64,000 nucleotides of DNA. Origin: Microbacterium sp. (GTDB lineage: Bacteria; Actinomycetota; Actinomycetes; Actinomycetales; Microbacteriaceae). A program made the translations under genes and the position numbers. This document shows positions 1 through 8,469 of this stretch, in pieces (position 1 is the first letter of the stretch; the number at the start of each line of letters is the position of its first letter). The notes beneath the pieces were generated by a model that searched no databases, was not told where the DNA came from, and saw only the letters and a program-made list of their open reading frames with translations. The DNA lies in NCBI GenBank assembly GCA_017306415.1, contig JAFKIL010000001.1, positions 1,039,971 through 1,103,970 on the forward strand, written 5' to 3'.

Positions 1-372
1 CAGGGCGTAGGCGTCCGCGGGCTCCGGATGCTCGAACACGAGCCGTTCACCGGCGACCTCGATCTCGACCTCGTGCGTGTCGGCGAGCCGTCGCAGCGAC
101 CGGAAGCTCGCGCGGAGCATCTCGCGCAGCTGATGCTCGAGCGGCAGCCACAGCGCGTCCTCGAGGGCGACGGAGTCCAGCGCCCATTCGGTCGTCCCGT
201 TGAAGGCGAGGATGCGCCCGGTCGGGTAGTCGCGCGGCTCCACGGTCATCTCACTCACCGTGAACACGTCGGCCTCGAACTCCGGCTCGTCGAGCTGGAA
301 GCGGTCGCCGGATCGCGGGTGCCACACGAGCCCCTCTTCACGCAGCGCGCGCGCCAGCTCGGTGGAGATCAT
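1..372 (-). CDS. Hypothetical protein, 3' end cut by window
   Basis: The visible 124 residues start with MISTELARAL and run off the left edge of the window, so the protein is incomplete because of the window and not because of a mutation. It is soluble and acidic, with no signal peptide or membrane segment. A central stretch (GRILAFNGTTEWALDSV) precedes an acidic and hydrophobic region with LWLPLEHQLREML. Similar short actinobacterial proteins are often labelled pilus assembly protein CpaE in databases, but I see no CpaE ATPase motif, so I assign no function. The ATG lies only 11 bp from the start of the divergent hydrolase gene, so the two genes share a very short promoter region or are transcribed leaderless. 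Coding sense is well supported by third-position GC and by the absence of a better frame. Confidence 0.7.
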   Translation of the reverse strand, partial: MISTELARALREEGLVWHPRSGDRFQLDEPEFEADVFTVSEMTVEPRDYPTGRILAFNGTTEWALDSVALEDALWLPLEHQLREMLRASFRSLRRLADTHEVEIEVAGERLVFEHPEPADAYAL

Positions 373-383
373 AGGCTCAGACT

Positions 384-1139
384 ATGCCCGCATCCGTCAC
401 CCTCCCCCGGCTGACATGGGGTGATCCCGCGTCCGGCCGACGCGCCCTCCTCGTGCACGGACTCGGCTCCACCGCGGCCCTGATGTGGCGCTTCGGCGTC
501 GCCCTCGCCGCCGAGGGGTGGTGCGCCCAGGCCGTCGACCTGCGCGGCCACGGGCGGGCGCCGCGCGCACTGGACTACTCGATCCCGGCCTACGCGGCCG
601 ACGTCGCCGCCACCCATCCGCCGGCCGGCGGCGCGTGGGACCTGGTGATCGGCCACTCCCTGGGCGGTGCTGCCGTCGTCCTGGCGAGCGCGCGCCACCC
701 GCGCTGGGCACGCCGCCTCGTCCTCGTCGACCCCGCCATCCACCTGTCCGATCACGATCGCGACGTCGTACGGCGCAGTCAGGAGGAGTCGTTCGCCGAT
801 CCGACCGTCGACGCCGTCCGCGCCGGGCATCCGCACTGGCATCCGCAGGACATCGAGCTCAAGGCGCTCTCGGCGCAGCAGGCCAGCCGGTGGGCGGTCG
901 AGCAGACGAGCGCGCAGAACCCGGAGTGGGACGTACGGGATGCCGCAGCCGCGCTCTCGACGCCGACCCACATCATCGGCGCCGACCCGGCGGTGTACTC
1001 GATCTTCACGGGGGCTCTCGCCGCGGAGGTGCTCGCCAACCCCGTCATCACGATGTCGGTGGTCGCGGGTGCGGGCCACTCCCCCCATCGCGACAAGCCG
1101 GATGACACGATGGCCCGGCTGAAGGAGGCTCTCGCATGA
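384..1139 (+). CDS. Alpha/beta-fold hydrolase
   Basis: A 251-residue alpha/beta hydrolase. The oxyanion-hole motif LVHGLGS lies near residues 23-29 and the nucleophile elbow GHSLGG at 90-95, giving Ser92 as nucleophile. The likely acid is Asp201 (IIGADP) and the base His232 (GAGHSPH). There is no signal peptide, so it should act in the cytoplasm. The substrate cannot be read from the sequence; esters or thioesters are plausible because the next gene, an acyl-CoA dehydrogenase, overlaps its stop codon (ATGA), which indicates translational coupling in a two-gene operon. The start is the first ATG and lies very close to the divergent gene; a later start before residue 20 is unlikely because the first strand of the fold begins there. 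Confidence 0.85.
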   Translation: MPASVTLPRLTWGDPASGRRALLVHGLGSTAALMWRFGVALAAEGWCAQAVDLRGHGRAPRALDYSIPAYAADVAATHPPAGGAWDLVIGHSLGGAAVVLASARHPRWARRLVLVDPAIHLSDHDRDVVRRSQEESFADPTVDAVRAGHPHWHPQDIELKALSAQQASRWAVEQTSAQNPEWDVRDAAAALSTPTHIIGADPAVYSIFTGALAAEVLANPVITMSVVAGAGHSPHRDKPDDTMARLKEALA

Positions 1140-2296
1140 CCGCGTTCGATCCCGCCCTCGTCCTCCCCGACGATCTCCTGGAGCGGTTCCGCGAGCGCGC
1201 CGCCGTGCACGACCGTGAGAACACGTTCCCCGACGACGACCTGGCCGAGCTGAAGGACGCGGGCTACCTGGCGATCCTCGTGCCGACCGAGCTGGGCGGC
1301 GCGGGCCTCGGACTCGCCGAGGCATCCGTCCTGCAGCAGCGGCTCGCCACGGCGGCCCCGGCCACGGCCCTCGCCGTCAACATGCATCTGGTCTGGACCG
1401 GCGTGGCGAAGGTGCTGGCCGATCGCGGCCTCGACGCGCTGCGGTTCGTGCAGGAGGGCGCCGCGGCGGGCGAGGTGTTCGCGTTCGGGATCAGCGAGGC
1501 CGGCAACGACCTCGTGCTGTTCGGGAGCGACACACGCGCGGAACCCCTCGACGACGGCTCGTACGCGTTCACCGGCACCAAGATCTTCACCTCGCTCGCC
1601 CCGGTGTGGACCCAGCTCGGTCTGCACGGCCTCGACACCACGTCGCCCGACGCGCCGAAGCTCGTCTACGCGTTCGTCCCGAGGAGCGACGCCGTCGTCA
1701 CGCGGGATGACTGGGACACGCTCGGGATGCGCGCCACGCAGTCCCGCACCACCGAGCTGCACGGCGCGACGGCCCCGGCCGACCGCATCGTGCGACGGGT
1801 CGACCCGGGCCCGCAGCCCGACCCCATCGTCTTCGGCATCTTCAGCGTGTTCGAGCTGCTGCTCGCGAGCGTCTACACGGGCATCGCCCGCCGCGCGCTC
1901 GACCTCGCGGTGACGACGGCGCGGCGGCGCACGTCGAAGCGGACGGGCACGACCTACGCGCAGGATCCCGACATCCGCTGGCGCATCGCCGACATGGGGC
2001 TCGCGTACGACGCGCTGCCGGCGCAGCTGCAGTCCCTCGCGACGGACGTCGACCGGCGCGTGGATCACGGCCCGCTCTGGTTCGCGAAGCTGTCCGGCAT
2101 CAAGCACCGCGCGGTGACGATGGCGAAGCAGGTCGTCGACGACGCCGTGCTCGTGGCGGGCGGATCGTCCTACGCGGCCGGGTCCGAGTTGAGCCGGCTG
2201 TATCGCGACGTGCTGGCCGGTCTGTTCCATCCGTCCGACCCGGAGTCCGCCCACGCGACGGTCGCCACGGCCTGGCTCGGTCCGCTCGAGACGTGA
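1136..2296 (+). CDS. Acyl-CoA dehydrogenase family flavoprotein
   Basis: A 386-residue protein with the full acyl-CoA dehydrogenase layout: N-terminal helical domain (LPDDLLERFRERAAVHDREN through about residue 120), middle beta-domain (FGISEAGND, TGTKIFTS, LGMRATQS) and C-terminal helical domain ending in LFHPSDPESAH. Members oxidise acyl-CoA thioesters to 2-enoyl-CoA using FAD, passing electrons to ETF. Some close relatives instead act as flavin-dependent monooxygenases on other substrates, so the exact reaction is open. The ATG overlaps the stop of the upstream hydrolase by 4 nt. The 3' end converges on a CsoR-type regulator with only 7 bp between them. Length is normal for the family and no frameshift is seen. 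Confidence 0.85.
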   Translation: MTAFDPALVLPDDLLERFRERAAVHDRENTFPDDDLAELKDAGYLAILVPTELGGAGLGLAEASVLQQRLATAAPATALAVNMHLVWTGVAKVLADRGLDALRFVQEGAAAGEVFAFGISEAGNDLVLFGSDTRAEPLDDGSYAFTGTKIFTSLAPVWTQLGLHGLDTTSPDAPKLVYAFVPRSDAVVTRDDWDTLGMRATQSRTTELHGATAPADRIVRRVDPGPQPDPIVFGIFSVFELLLASVYTGIARRALDLAVTTARRRTSKRTGTTYAQDPDIRWRIADMGLAYDALPAQLQSLATDVDRRVDHGPLWFAKLSGIKHRAVTMAKQVVDDAVLVAGGSSYAAGSELSRLYRDVLAGLFHPSDPESAHATVATAWLGPLET

Positions 2297-2303
2297 GGGC
2301 GGC

Positions 2304-2576
2304 TCAGCGCTCCTGCACGTCGTATGCCTTGAGGAGCTCGGCGACCGCCTGCTCGCGCTCCGCGCCGCCGTGCTCGAACATGTCGGTGACGTGCGTGCGC
2401 AGGTGGTTCTCCAGCAGGAGCCGGTCGAGCGACTCGAGCGCCTTCCGGATCGCGCGGGACTGGCCGATGATGTCCATGCAGTAGTCCTCGCTCTCGATCA
2501 TCTTCGCGAGCCCGCGCAGCTGTCCCTCGAGGATCGCGGTCCGATGCAGCGCCCGCTTCTTGATGTCGTCGATCAC
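2304..2576 (-). CDS. CsoR/RcnR-family metal-sensing repressor
   Basis: A 90-residue all-helical DUF156 protein. Family members bind DNA as tetramers or higher oligomers and release it on binding Cu(I), Ni(II)/Co(II) or formaldehyde. The ligand positions are Cys33 (DYCMDI), His58 (ENHL) and His62 (RTHV). Copper-type CsoR carries Cys-His-Cys at these positions, so the third ligand is His here, as in nickel/cobalt-sensing RcnR; the N-terminal His3 of RcnR is however Asp3. The metal is therefore uncertain. No efflux pump, chaperone or metallochaperone gene lies next to it, so its target is elsewhere. The N-terminal region KKRALHRTAILEGQLRG is the typical DNA-binding and oligomer segment. It is divergent from the DUF445 gene, 63 bp away. 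Confidence 0.88.
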   Translation of the reverse strand: MIDDIKKRALHRTAILEGQLRGLAKMIESEDYCMDIIGQSRAIRKALESLDRLLLENHLRTHVTDMFEHGGAEREQAVAELLKAYDVQER

Positions 2577-2639
2577 CCCGCCAGGCTACGCGCCCGCAGG
2601 ACCCGAGTGCCGCACAGCGGGCCGTGCGAGTATGGCCGG

Positions 2640-3914
2640 ATGGCGCGCACACCGACGGCTCTGCTGAGCCCCGCGGATCAGGAGCGCCGTCGCGCCCTGC
2701 GCACGATGAAGACGATCGCACTCTCGGCCCTGCTCGTCCTCGCGGCCGTGTTCGTCGTCTCGTTCGCGCTCCAGGGCCGGTATCCGTGGCTCGCGTACGT
2801 CCGCGCCGCCGCCGAGGGCGGAATGGTCGGCGCGCTCGCGGACTGGTTCGCGGTGACGGCGCTGTTCCGGCGGCCCCTGGGGCTGCCGATCCCGCACACC
2901 GCGATCATCCCGAACCGCAAGGACGAGATCGGCCGCACGCTGGGTGAGTTCGTCGAGACGAACTTCCTCTCCGGGGACGTCGTCCGCACGAAGCTCGAGT
3001 CGACCGAGATCGCGTCGCGGCTGGGCGCCTGGCTGGCGGACCCGGCACACGCCGAGCGGGTCACGGTCGAGGCATCCGCCATGGCGTCGGGGGTGCTGCG
3101 CGCACTCAGCGACGACGACGTCCGGTCGGTGCTCGAGGACCTGGCGCGCGAGCATCTGATCGCCCCCGCCTGGGGCCCGCCCCTCGGCGGCTGGCTGACG
3201 CGGGTGGTCGCCTCCGGCGCCCACCACCACGCGGTCGACCTCGCTGCCGACAGCATCGCCGCGTGGCTCGAGGGCAACCGCGCGTCGTTCGAGGGGCTCG
3301 TGTCGCGCCGCCTGCCGTCGTGGGTTCCCCGCGTCGCCCACCGCTTCGTCGACGACACCGTCTACAAGGAGGCCGTGACCTTCGTCGCGGCGGTGCGCGC
3401 GGACCCGGATCATCCCGCCCGCCACGCGATCGACGGGTATCTCGCGCGCCTGGCCGAGAACCTGCAGCACGACCCGGCGACCATCGGACGACTCGAAGAT
3501 GCGAAGGTCGCCGTCTTCGACAGCCCGCGCGTCCGGGAACTGGCCGGCGAGGCCTGGAACACCGTGAAGACGGGACTGCTCGCGGCCCTCGGCGACCCCG
3601 ACAGCGGCCTGCGGCGGCGGGCGTCGAGCGCACTCTCCGAGATCGGCGAGCGGCTCACGACGGATGCCGCGCTGCAGCGCCGCGTCGACACGTGGGTGAG
3701 CGACGCCGCGGTCTTCCTCGTCGACCGCTACCGGCACGACATCGCCTCGATCATCACCGACACCGTGGAGCGGTGGGACCCGGCCGAGACCACCGAGAAG
3801 ATCGAGCTCATGGTCGGGCGCGACCTGCAGTACATCCGCCTCAACGGCACGATCGTCGGCGCGCTCGCGGGTCTCGCGATCTTCTCGATCGCCACGGCTC
3901 TGCTCGGCACCTGA
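2640..3914 (+). CDS. DUF445 family membrane-anchored protein
   Basis: A 424-residue DUF445 (YjiN-type) protein. A membrane segment lies near residues 25-45 (TIALSALLVLAAVFVVSFAL) and a second at the extreme C-terminus (GALAGLAIFSIATALLG), so the long middle part is probably a helical domain held between two membrane anchors. Family motifs include EGGMVGALADWFAVTALFRRPLGLPIPHTAIIP split over residues 57-90 and RKDEIGRTLGEFVE after it. Function of the family is unknown. The chosen ATG gives MARTPTALL; a longer reading frame upstream exists but would run back through the intergenic region and the CsoR gene. There are no neighbours in the same operon upstream; the next gene starts 27 bp downstream. 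Confidence 0.85.
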   Translation: MARTPTALLSPADQERRRALRTMKTIALSALLVLAAVFVVSFALQGRYPWLAYVRAAAEGGMVGALADWFAVTALFRRPLGLPIPHTAIIPNRKDEIGRTLGEFVETNFLSGDVVRTKLESTEIASRLGAWLADPAHAERVTVEASAMASGVLRALSDDDVRSVLEDLAREHLIAPAWGPPLGGWLTRVVASGAHHHAVDLAADSIAAWLEGNRASFEGLVSRRLPSWVPRVAHRFVDDTVYKEAVTFVAAVRADPDHPARHAIDGYLARLAENLQHDPATIGRLEDAKVAVFDSPRVRELAGEAWNTVKTGLLAALGDPDSGLRRRASSALSEIGERLTTDAALQRRVDTWVSDAAVFLVDRYRHDIASIITDTVERWDPAETTEKIELMVGRDLQYIRLNGTIVGALAGLAIFSIATALLGT

Positions 3915-3941
3915 GCGGGGGCGCGCCGGTACTCTGATCGC

Positions 3942-4292
3942 GTGGCCGACTCCCCCGCGGACCAGATCCTGTTCACCTACGGCACGCTCCAGCAGCCGGA
4001 GGTCCAGCTCGACACGTTCGGGCGCCTCGTGGCGGGCGAGGACGACTCGCTCCCGGGGTACACCGTGGACTACGTCGAGATCGACGACCAGCGGGTGGTG
4101 GACCTCTCCGGGCTGGGTGTCCACCCGATCGTGCGGCCCACGGGGAGCCCGCGCGATCGCGTGGTCGGCAGGGCGCTGCACATCACGGAGGACGAGCTGG
4201 AGGCGGCGGACGAGTACGAGGTCGCGCTGTACCGGCGCGCCGCGGTGACGCTCGCGAGCGGTCGCCCCGCGTGGGTGTACGTGTCCGTGTGA
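3942..4292 (+). CDS. Gamma-glutamylcyclotransferase (AIG2-like) family protein
   Basis: A 116-residue protein with the AIG2-like fold. The phosphate or glutamyl-binding loop appears as LFTYGTLQQPEVQ at residues 9-21, and the candidate catalytic Glu is in ELEAADEYEVALYRR near residue 90. Family members act on gamma-glutamyl amino acids or similar small amides, but most bacterial single-domain members have no proven substrate. The start is a GTG; no ATG is available before the conserved YGTL motif. It follows the DUF445 gene by 27 bp and may be cotranscribed with it. Length is typical. Confidence 0.82.
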   Translation: MADSPADQILFTYGTLQQPEVQLDTFGRLVAGEDDSLPGYTVDYVEIDDQRVVDLSGLGVHPIVRPTGSPRDRVVGRALHITEDELEAADEYEVALYRRAAVTLASGRPAWVYVSV

Positions 4293-4352
4293 CCCGGGCG
4301 CCGGTGGAGAGCAGGACTACCCAGCCACCGGCCGGCGCGCCATGCTGGGGGG

Positions 4353-4841
4353 ATGATCCGGCTCGCGCTCGTCCGTCACGCCAAGTCCGACTGGTCCGAG
4401 GAGGGGATCGCCGACCACGATCGGCCGCTCAACGCCCGGGGTGAGCGCGACGCCCCCGCGATGGCGAGGCGGCTGGCCGTCACCGGATTCGCGCCCGACG
4501 TCATCGTGTCCTCGACGGCGACGCGCGCGCAGTCGACCGCGCTCGCCTTCGGCGCCGTGTTCGGGATCATGCCGCGTCCCGTGCGCCGGCTCTACGCGGC
4601 CTCGGCGACGACCCTCCTCGACGCGGTCGAGGAGGCCGGCGCGGCAGGCGCCTCCTCCGTCCTCCTCGTGGCGCACAATCCGGGCATCGCGGACCTCGCC
4701 GCGACGCTCTCGCGAGGCCGGATCGCGCACATGCCGACCTGCGCGGTGGCGACGTTCTCGTGGGCGGACGACGACTGGGGCATCGTGGACGCCGTCGACC
4801 CTCTCGGATGGGACCTCGACGTGCCACGCGGGGACAGCTAG
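4353..4841 (+). CDS. Histidine phosphatase family protein (SixA-like)
   Basis: A 162-residue histidine phosphatase. The signature RHAKSDW at residues 8-14 contains the nucleophilic His9, and a second conserved His sits in LLVAHNPGI near residue 109. Short members with RHAKS belong with SixA, which dephosphorylates phosphohistidine in signalling proteins, and with other small-molecule phosphatases, so the substrate is not settled. The stop codon overlaps the stop of the convergent hutI gene by 4 nt (CTAG). No signal peptide is seen, so it acts in the cytoplasm. Confidence 0.85.
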   Translation: MIRLALVRHAKSDWSEEGIADHDRPLNARGERDAPAMARRLAVTGFAPDVIVSSTATRAQSTALAFGAVFGIMPRPVRRLYAASATTLLDAVEEAGAAGASSVLLVAHNPGIADLAATLSRGRIAHMPTCAVATFSWADDDWGIVDAVDPLGWDLDVPRGDS

Positions 4842-6010
4842 CCGACAGCGGCGGCCGGAACGGGCCGTCCGTCCTTGACGACGGACGACACGAGCGGTAC
4901 ACCCGGCCGGTAGGCGAGATGCACGCGCGTGGGGGCATCCAGGATGACCAGGTCCGCACGCATCCCCGGCGCGATCGCCCCTACGTCCTCCCGGCGCAGG
5001 GCACGTGCTCCACCGGCTGTCGCCGCCCAGATCGCCTCCCCGGGTGTCATGCCCATCTCGCGCACGGCGAGGGCGACCATGAGAGGCATCGAGCTCGTGA
5101 AGCACGAGCCGGGGTTGCAGTCGCTCGCGATCGCGACCGTGACGCCCGCATCGATCAGACGCCGCGCATCCGGATACGGCTGCCGCGTCGAGAACTCCAC
5201 CCCGGGCAGGAGCGTGGCGACGGTGCGGCTGCCGGCGAGCGCGGCCACGTCGTCGTCGGAGAGGTACGTGCAGTGGTCGACCGACGCGGCATCCATCTCG
5301 ACCGCCACGCGCACGCCGTCGCCCGGGCCGAGCTGGTTGCCGTGCATGCGTGGCGTGAGGCCGTGCGCGGCTCCGGCGGCGAGGACGCGACGGGCTTCGT
5401 CCGCGGTGAACGCCCCCCGCTCGCAGAACACGTCGATGAACCGCGCGTGCGGCGCGACGGCGCGCAGCATCGGCCCGCAGACGAGCTCGACGTACTCGTC
5501 GCGCGCGTCGGCGTATTCGGCGGGGACGACGTGCGCGCCGAGGAAAGTGACCTCGGGGGTGACCTCGGCCGCGATCCGCGCAGCGCGCGCCTCGTCGTGC
5601 ACGGTCAGCCCGTAGCCCGTCTTGACCTCCAGCGTGGTCGTCCCCTGCCGGGCGCACTCGGCGACGAGCCGGGCGAGCCCGCGACGCAGCTCGTCGTCGG
5701 ATGCCGCGCGGGTGGCGGCCACCGTGCGCCGTATGCCGCCCGCAGCATACGGCGTGCCCGCCATCCGCGCCTCGAACTCGTCGGCGCGATCGCCCGCGAA
5801 GACGAGGTGGGTGTGACTGTCGACGAAGCCGGGGATCACCGCCCGTCCCCCGGCGTCGACCGTGTCCGGGAGGCGGGGCGCGTCCCCGGCCGCTCCGACC
5901 CACGCGATGCGGCCGCCTTCGACCACGACCGCGGCATCGTGCAGGGTTCCGGTGCGGTCGTCGTCCCGCGCGACGTTCGTGGTCAGTTCGCCGATGTTCG
6001 TGATCAGCAC
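4838..6010 (-). CDS. hutI: Imidazolonepropionase
   Basis: A 390-residue amidohydrolase-superfamily enzyme that hydrolyses 4-imidazolone-5-propanoate to N-formimidoyl-L-glutamate, the third step of histidine breakdown. Metal ligands are in the HTH motif at residues 66-68 (VDSHTHLVF). Substrate-binding motifs [28 protein letters not shown] and [10 protein letters not shown] follow in the usual order. The length matches the family. It is the last gene of the hut operon: its ATG lies 7 nt inside the end of hutF, so translation is coupled. The substrate comes from HutU, encoded two genes upstream. Confidence 0.96.
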   Translation of the reverse strand: MLITNIGELTTNVARDDDRTGTLHDAAVVVEGGRIAWVGAAGDAPRLPDTVDAGGRAVIPGFVDSHTHLVFAGDRADEFEARMAGTPYAAGGIRRTVAATRAASDDELRRGLARLVAECARQGTTTLEVKTGYGLTVHDEARAARIAAEVTPEVTFLGAHVVPAEYADARDEYVELVCGPMLRAVAPHARFIDVFCERGAFTADEARRVLAAGAAHGLTPRMHGNQLGPGDGVRVAVEMDAASVDHCTYLSDDDVAALAGSRTVATLLPGVEFSTRQPYPDARRLIDAGVTVAIASDCNPGSCFTSSMPLMVALAVREMGMTPGEAIWAATAGGARALRREDVGAIAPGMRADLVILDAPTRVHLAYRPGVPLVSSVVKDGRPVPAAAVG

Positions 6011-7260
6011 GACACCCCTCCTCCGCTCGCAACGCCGGGCCGCGTCATCCGCCCCCCGACGATCGTGGCCGTGACGTCCTCACCCCGAGCGACGAGCGGC
6101 AGCTGCAGTGGATCGGCCCCGGCGGTGCGCGGCGTCCCGGACGCCACCTCGAGCGCGTCGAAGGGACGCCCGACCCTGATCCCGTCCGTGCCCGACCCGG
6201 CCGCCCACAGCTGGCGCGGGGTGAAGACGCCGCGCCGCCCGAGGCGCAGACGCTGGTCGAGCTCGAGCCGAGCCGTCTCCTCCCACGGGTCGACCACGGC
6301 GTTCTGGTCGGAGCCGATCGCGAGTCGCGCGCCGGCGGCGAGGAGCTCGGGGGCCGGCCCGATGCCGTCGCCGAGATCGGCTTCCGTCGTCGGGCACATC
6401 ACGACGGTGACACCGGCCCCGCCGAGGAGATCGATGTCCTCAGGGGTGAGGTGCGTGGCGTGCACGGCCGACAGGCGCGGGGACAGCAGTCCGCTCGCGG
6501 CCAGGAGCGCGGTCGGCGTCAGGCCGGTCTCCGCGATGCACTGCTCGTTCTCGGCCGGCTGCTCGGAGACGTGGACGTGCAGGGGCACATCGGACGGCAG
6601 CCCGTCGGCCACCGCGACGAGGTCCGCGGGTGCGACCGCCCGCACCGAGTGCACCGCCGCGCCCAGGCTGACGAGCGGCGACGCGAGGGCGCCGAGGGCG
6701 TCCCGCAGGCCGTGCCATCGGGCCAGCCACCCGTGGACGTCGTGGTCGCCGAACCGGAGCTGCTCCGCGGCGAGCGGCACCCCCGGTCCCCCGCGCAGGT
6801 ACAGCGTGTCCAGCAGGAGCAGCCGGATGCCGACGGATGCGGCGGCCTCCGCAACCGCGAGCTCCATGTCGTGGTGCGGGTAGGACGTGCCGTCGGACCG
6901 GTGATGCACGTAGTGGAACTCGCTCACGGTCGTGCAGCCCGCATCCCGCATCTCGGTGAAGACCCGGGTCGCGAGCGTCCGGTAGCCGTCGGGCGTCAGC
7001 CCGGCGGCTTCCTCGTACATGCGCGTCCGCCACCGCCAGAAGTCGCCGCCGGCGTCGTGGGTGCGGCCGCGCAGGGCGCGGTGGAAGGCGTGCGAGTGGG
7101 CATTGACGAAGCCCGGGACCACGGTGCCGAGCGACACGTCCTCGGCCGTAGGTGCGCTGTCCGCACTGAGGTCCACGATCACACCGTCGTCGACCTCCAC
7201 CCGCACGTCGGCGGCGAAGTGGCCGTCGACGAGGGCTGCCGCGCAGTGGAACGTGCTCAT
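6004..7260 (-). CDS. hutF: Formimidoylglutamate deiminase
   Basis: A 418-residue metal-dependent amidohydrolase. It converts N-formimidoyl-L-glutamate to N-formyl-L-glutamate and ammonia, the branch of histidine degradation that bypasses HutG-type formiminoglutamase. The metal motif is HSH at residues 55-57 ([12 protein letters not shown]); later motifs are [14 protein letters not shown] and GSDQNAV. The ATG was chosen because it overlaps the stop of the upstream amidohydrolase by 4 nt and gives the normal N-terminus [10 protein letters not shown]; a longer reading frame continues upstream but lies inside the neighbouring gene. Product N-formylglutamate still needs a deformylase; the upstream M20-type gene is the local candidate. 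Confidence 0.93.
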   Translation of the reverse strand: MSTFHCAAALVDGHFAADVRVEVDDGVIVDLSADSAPTAEDVSLGTVVPGFVNAHSHAFHRALRGRTHDAGGDFWRWRTRMYEEAAGLTPDGYRTLATRVFTEMRDAGCTTVSEFHYVHHRSDGTSYPHHDMELAVAEAAASVGIRLLLLDTLYLRGGPGVPLAAEQLRFGDHDVHGWLARWHGLRDALGALASPLVSLGAAVHSVRAVAPADLVAVADGLPSDVPLHVHVSEQPAENEQCIAETGLTPTALLAASGLLSPRLSAVHATHLTPEDIDLLGGAGVTVVMCPTTEADLGDGIGPAPELLAAGARLAIGSDQNAVVDPWEETARLELDQRLRLGRRGVFTPRQLWAAGSGTDGIRVGRPFDALEVASGTPRTAGADPLQLPLVARGEDVTATIVGGRMTRPGVASGGGVSC

Positions 7261-8468
7261 GCGGACGCTCCCGCGAGGTCGCGCAGGACCGCCGCGAGCG
7301 CGACCGCACCCGCCTCGGCGTCCTCGTCGCGCGCACCCTCGCCCGGAGCATGGGACACGCCGGTGGGGTTGCGCACGAAGATCATGGCCGTCGGCACGAG
7401 CGGCGCGAGGATGCCCGCGTCGTGTCCCGCGCCGGTGGGGATCGTCGGCACGCCGCCGAGCACGTCCCCGATCCGCGCGGTGAGTGCCTGGTCGAAGTCC
7501 ACGCGGGGGGAGAACGACTCCTCCGCGACCGACAGCGTGCAGCCCTCCGCCGCGACTCCCTCCGCGGCCCGCGCGATGGTCGCGGCGAGCTGGGTGCGGA
7601 CCGCGTCGTCGGTCGCGGCGCGGATGTCGAGCCATGCCTCGACCCGGGAGGCGATCACGTTCGTCCCGTTCGGGGTCACCGCGAGTCTGCCCACCGTGGC
7701 GCGGGCCGACGGTCCCGCGGCCACCGCGGTCGCGCGCGCGGCGGTGACGACGGCCGCGAGAGCCACGACGGGGTCCCGACGGTCGGCGGTCGGGGTCGTG
7801 CCGGCGTGGTTCCCCTCGCCGTCGATCGTCAGGCGCCACCGTCCGTGCGGGATGATCGCCGACGCCGTGCCGAGCGGGGCGCCCCGATCCTCGAGGTCGC
7901 GACCCTGCTCGACGTGCAGTTCGACGAAGGCGCCCAGCCGGGCGACGCGATCCGGATCGGGTCCGATCCCCCGAGGATCCCAGCCTGCGGCGGACCACAC
8001 GTCCTCGAGCGTCCCCCCGTCGCCGTCGGCCAGAGCCCGCACCGTGGCTGCGGACGCTGCGCCCACCATGAGTCGCGTCCCGAGGCACGGCAGCCCGAAC
8101 CGGCTGCCCTCCTCCTCGCTGAACGCCACGACGGCGATCGGGCGGCTGGGCGTCCATCCGGATGCCTGCAGCTGCGCGACCGCCTCGAACGCGCTCGCGA
8201 CACCCAGGGGCCCGTCGTAGGCGCCACCCCCCGGCACGGAGTCGAGGTGGCTGCCGGTGGACACCGCATCCGGACCCTGCGGACCCCACCACGCCCAGAG
8301 ATTGCCGTTCCCGTCGCGCTCGACGTCGAGACCCAGCTCGACCGCCGAACGGTGGAACCACGCGCGCAGGGCGAGATCGGCGTCGTCGAGCAGGTGCCGC
8401 GAGTAGCCGCCGCGCACCGGGTCGCGCCCGATGCCGGCGATCTCGTCCAGCCTCGCGCGGACCGTCAC
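7257..8468 (-). CDS. M20-family amidohydrolase (allantoate/N-carbamoyl amino acid type) in hut operon
   Basis: A 403-residue zinc peptidase-fold hydrolase of the M20 group that includes allantoate amidohydrolase and N-carbamoyl-L-amino-acid hydrolase. Visible metal and active-site motifs are GSHLDSVPGGGAYDGPLG, FSEEEGSRFG, ELHVEQG, GEGNHAGTTP and TGAGHDA. The start is a GTG one base after the hutU stop; the upstream in-frame ATG would lie within hutU. Its place inside the operon, between hutU and hutF, and the lack of any HutG-type N-formylglutamate deformylase in the window suggest that it removes the formyl group of N-formylglutamate. That role is inferred from position; the sequence family alone predicts a carbamoyl or ureido substrate. 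Confidence 0.85.
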   Translation of the reverse strand: MTVRARLDEIAGIGRDPVRGGYSRHLLDDADLALRAWFHRSAVELGLDVERDGNGNLWAWWGPQGPDAVSTGSHLDSVPGGGAYDGPLGVASAFEAVAQLQASGWTPSRPIAVVAFSEEEGSRFGLPCLGTRLMVGAASAATVRALADGDGGTLEDVWSAAGWDPRGIGPDPDRVARLGAFVELHVEQGRDLEDRGAPLGTASAIIPHGRWRLTIDGEGNHAGTTPTADRRDPVVALAAVVTAARATAVAAGPSARATVGRLAVTPNGTNVIASRVEAWLDIRAATDDAVRTQLAATIARAAEGVAAEGCTLSVAEESFSPRVDFDQALTARIGDVLGGVPTIPTGAGHDAGILAPLVPTAMIFVRNPTGVSHAPGEGARDEDAEAGAVALAAVLRDLAGASA

Positions 8469-8469
8469 G

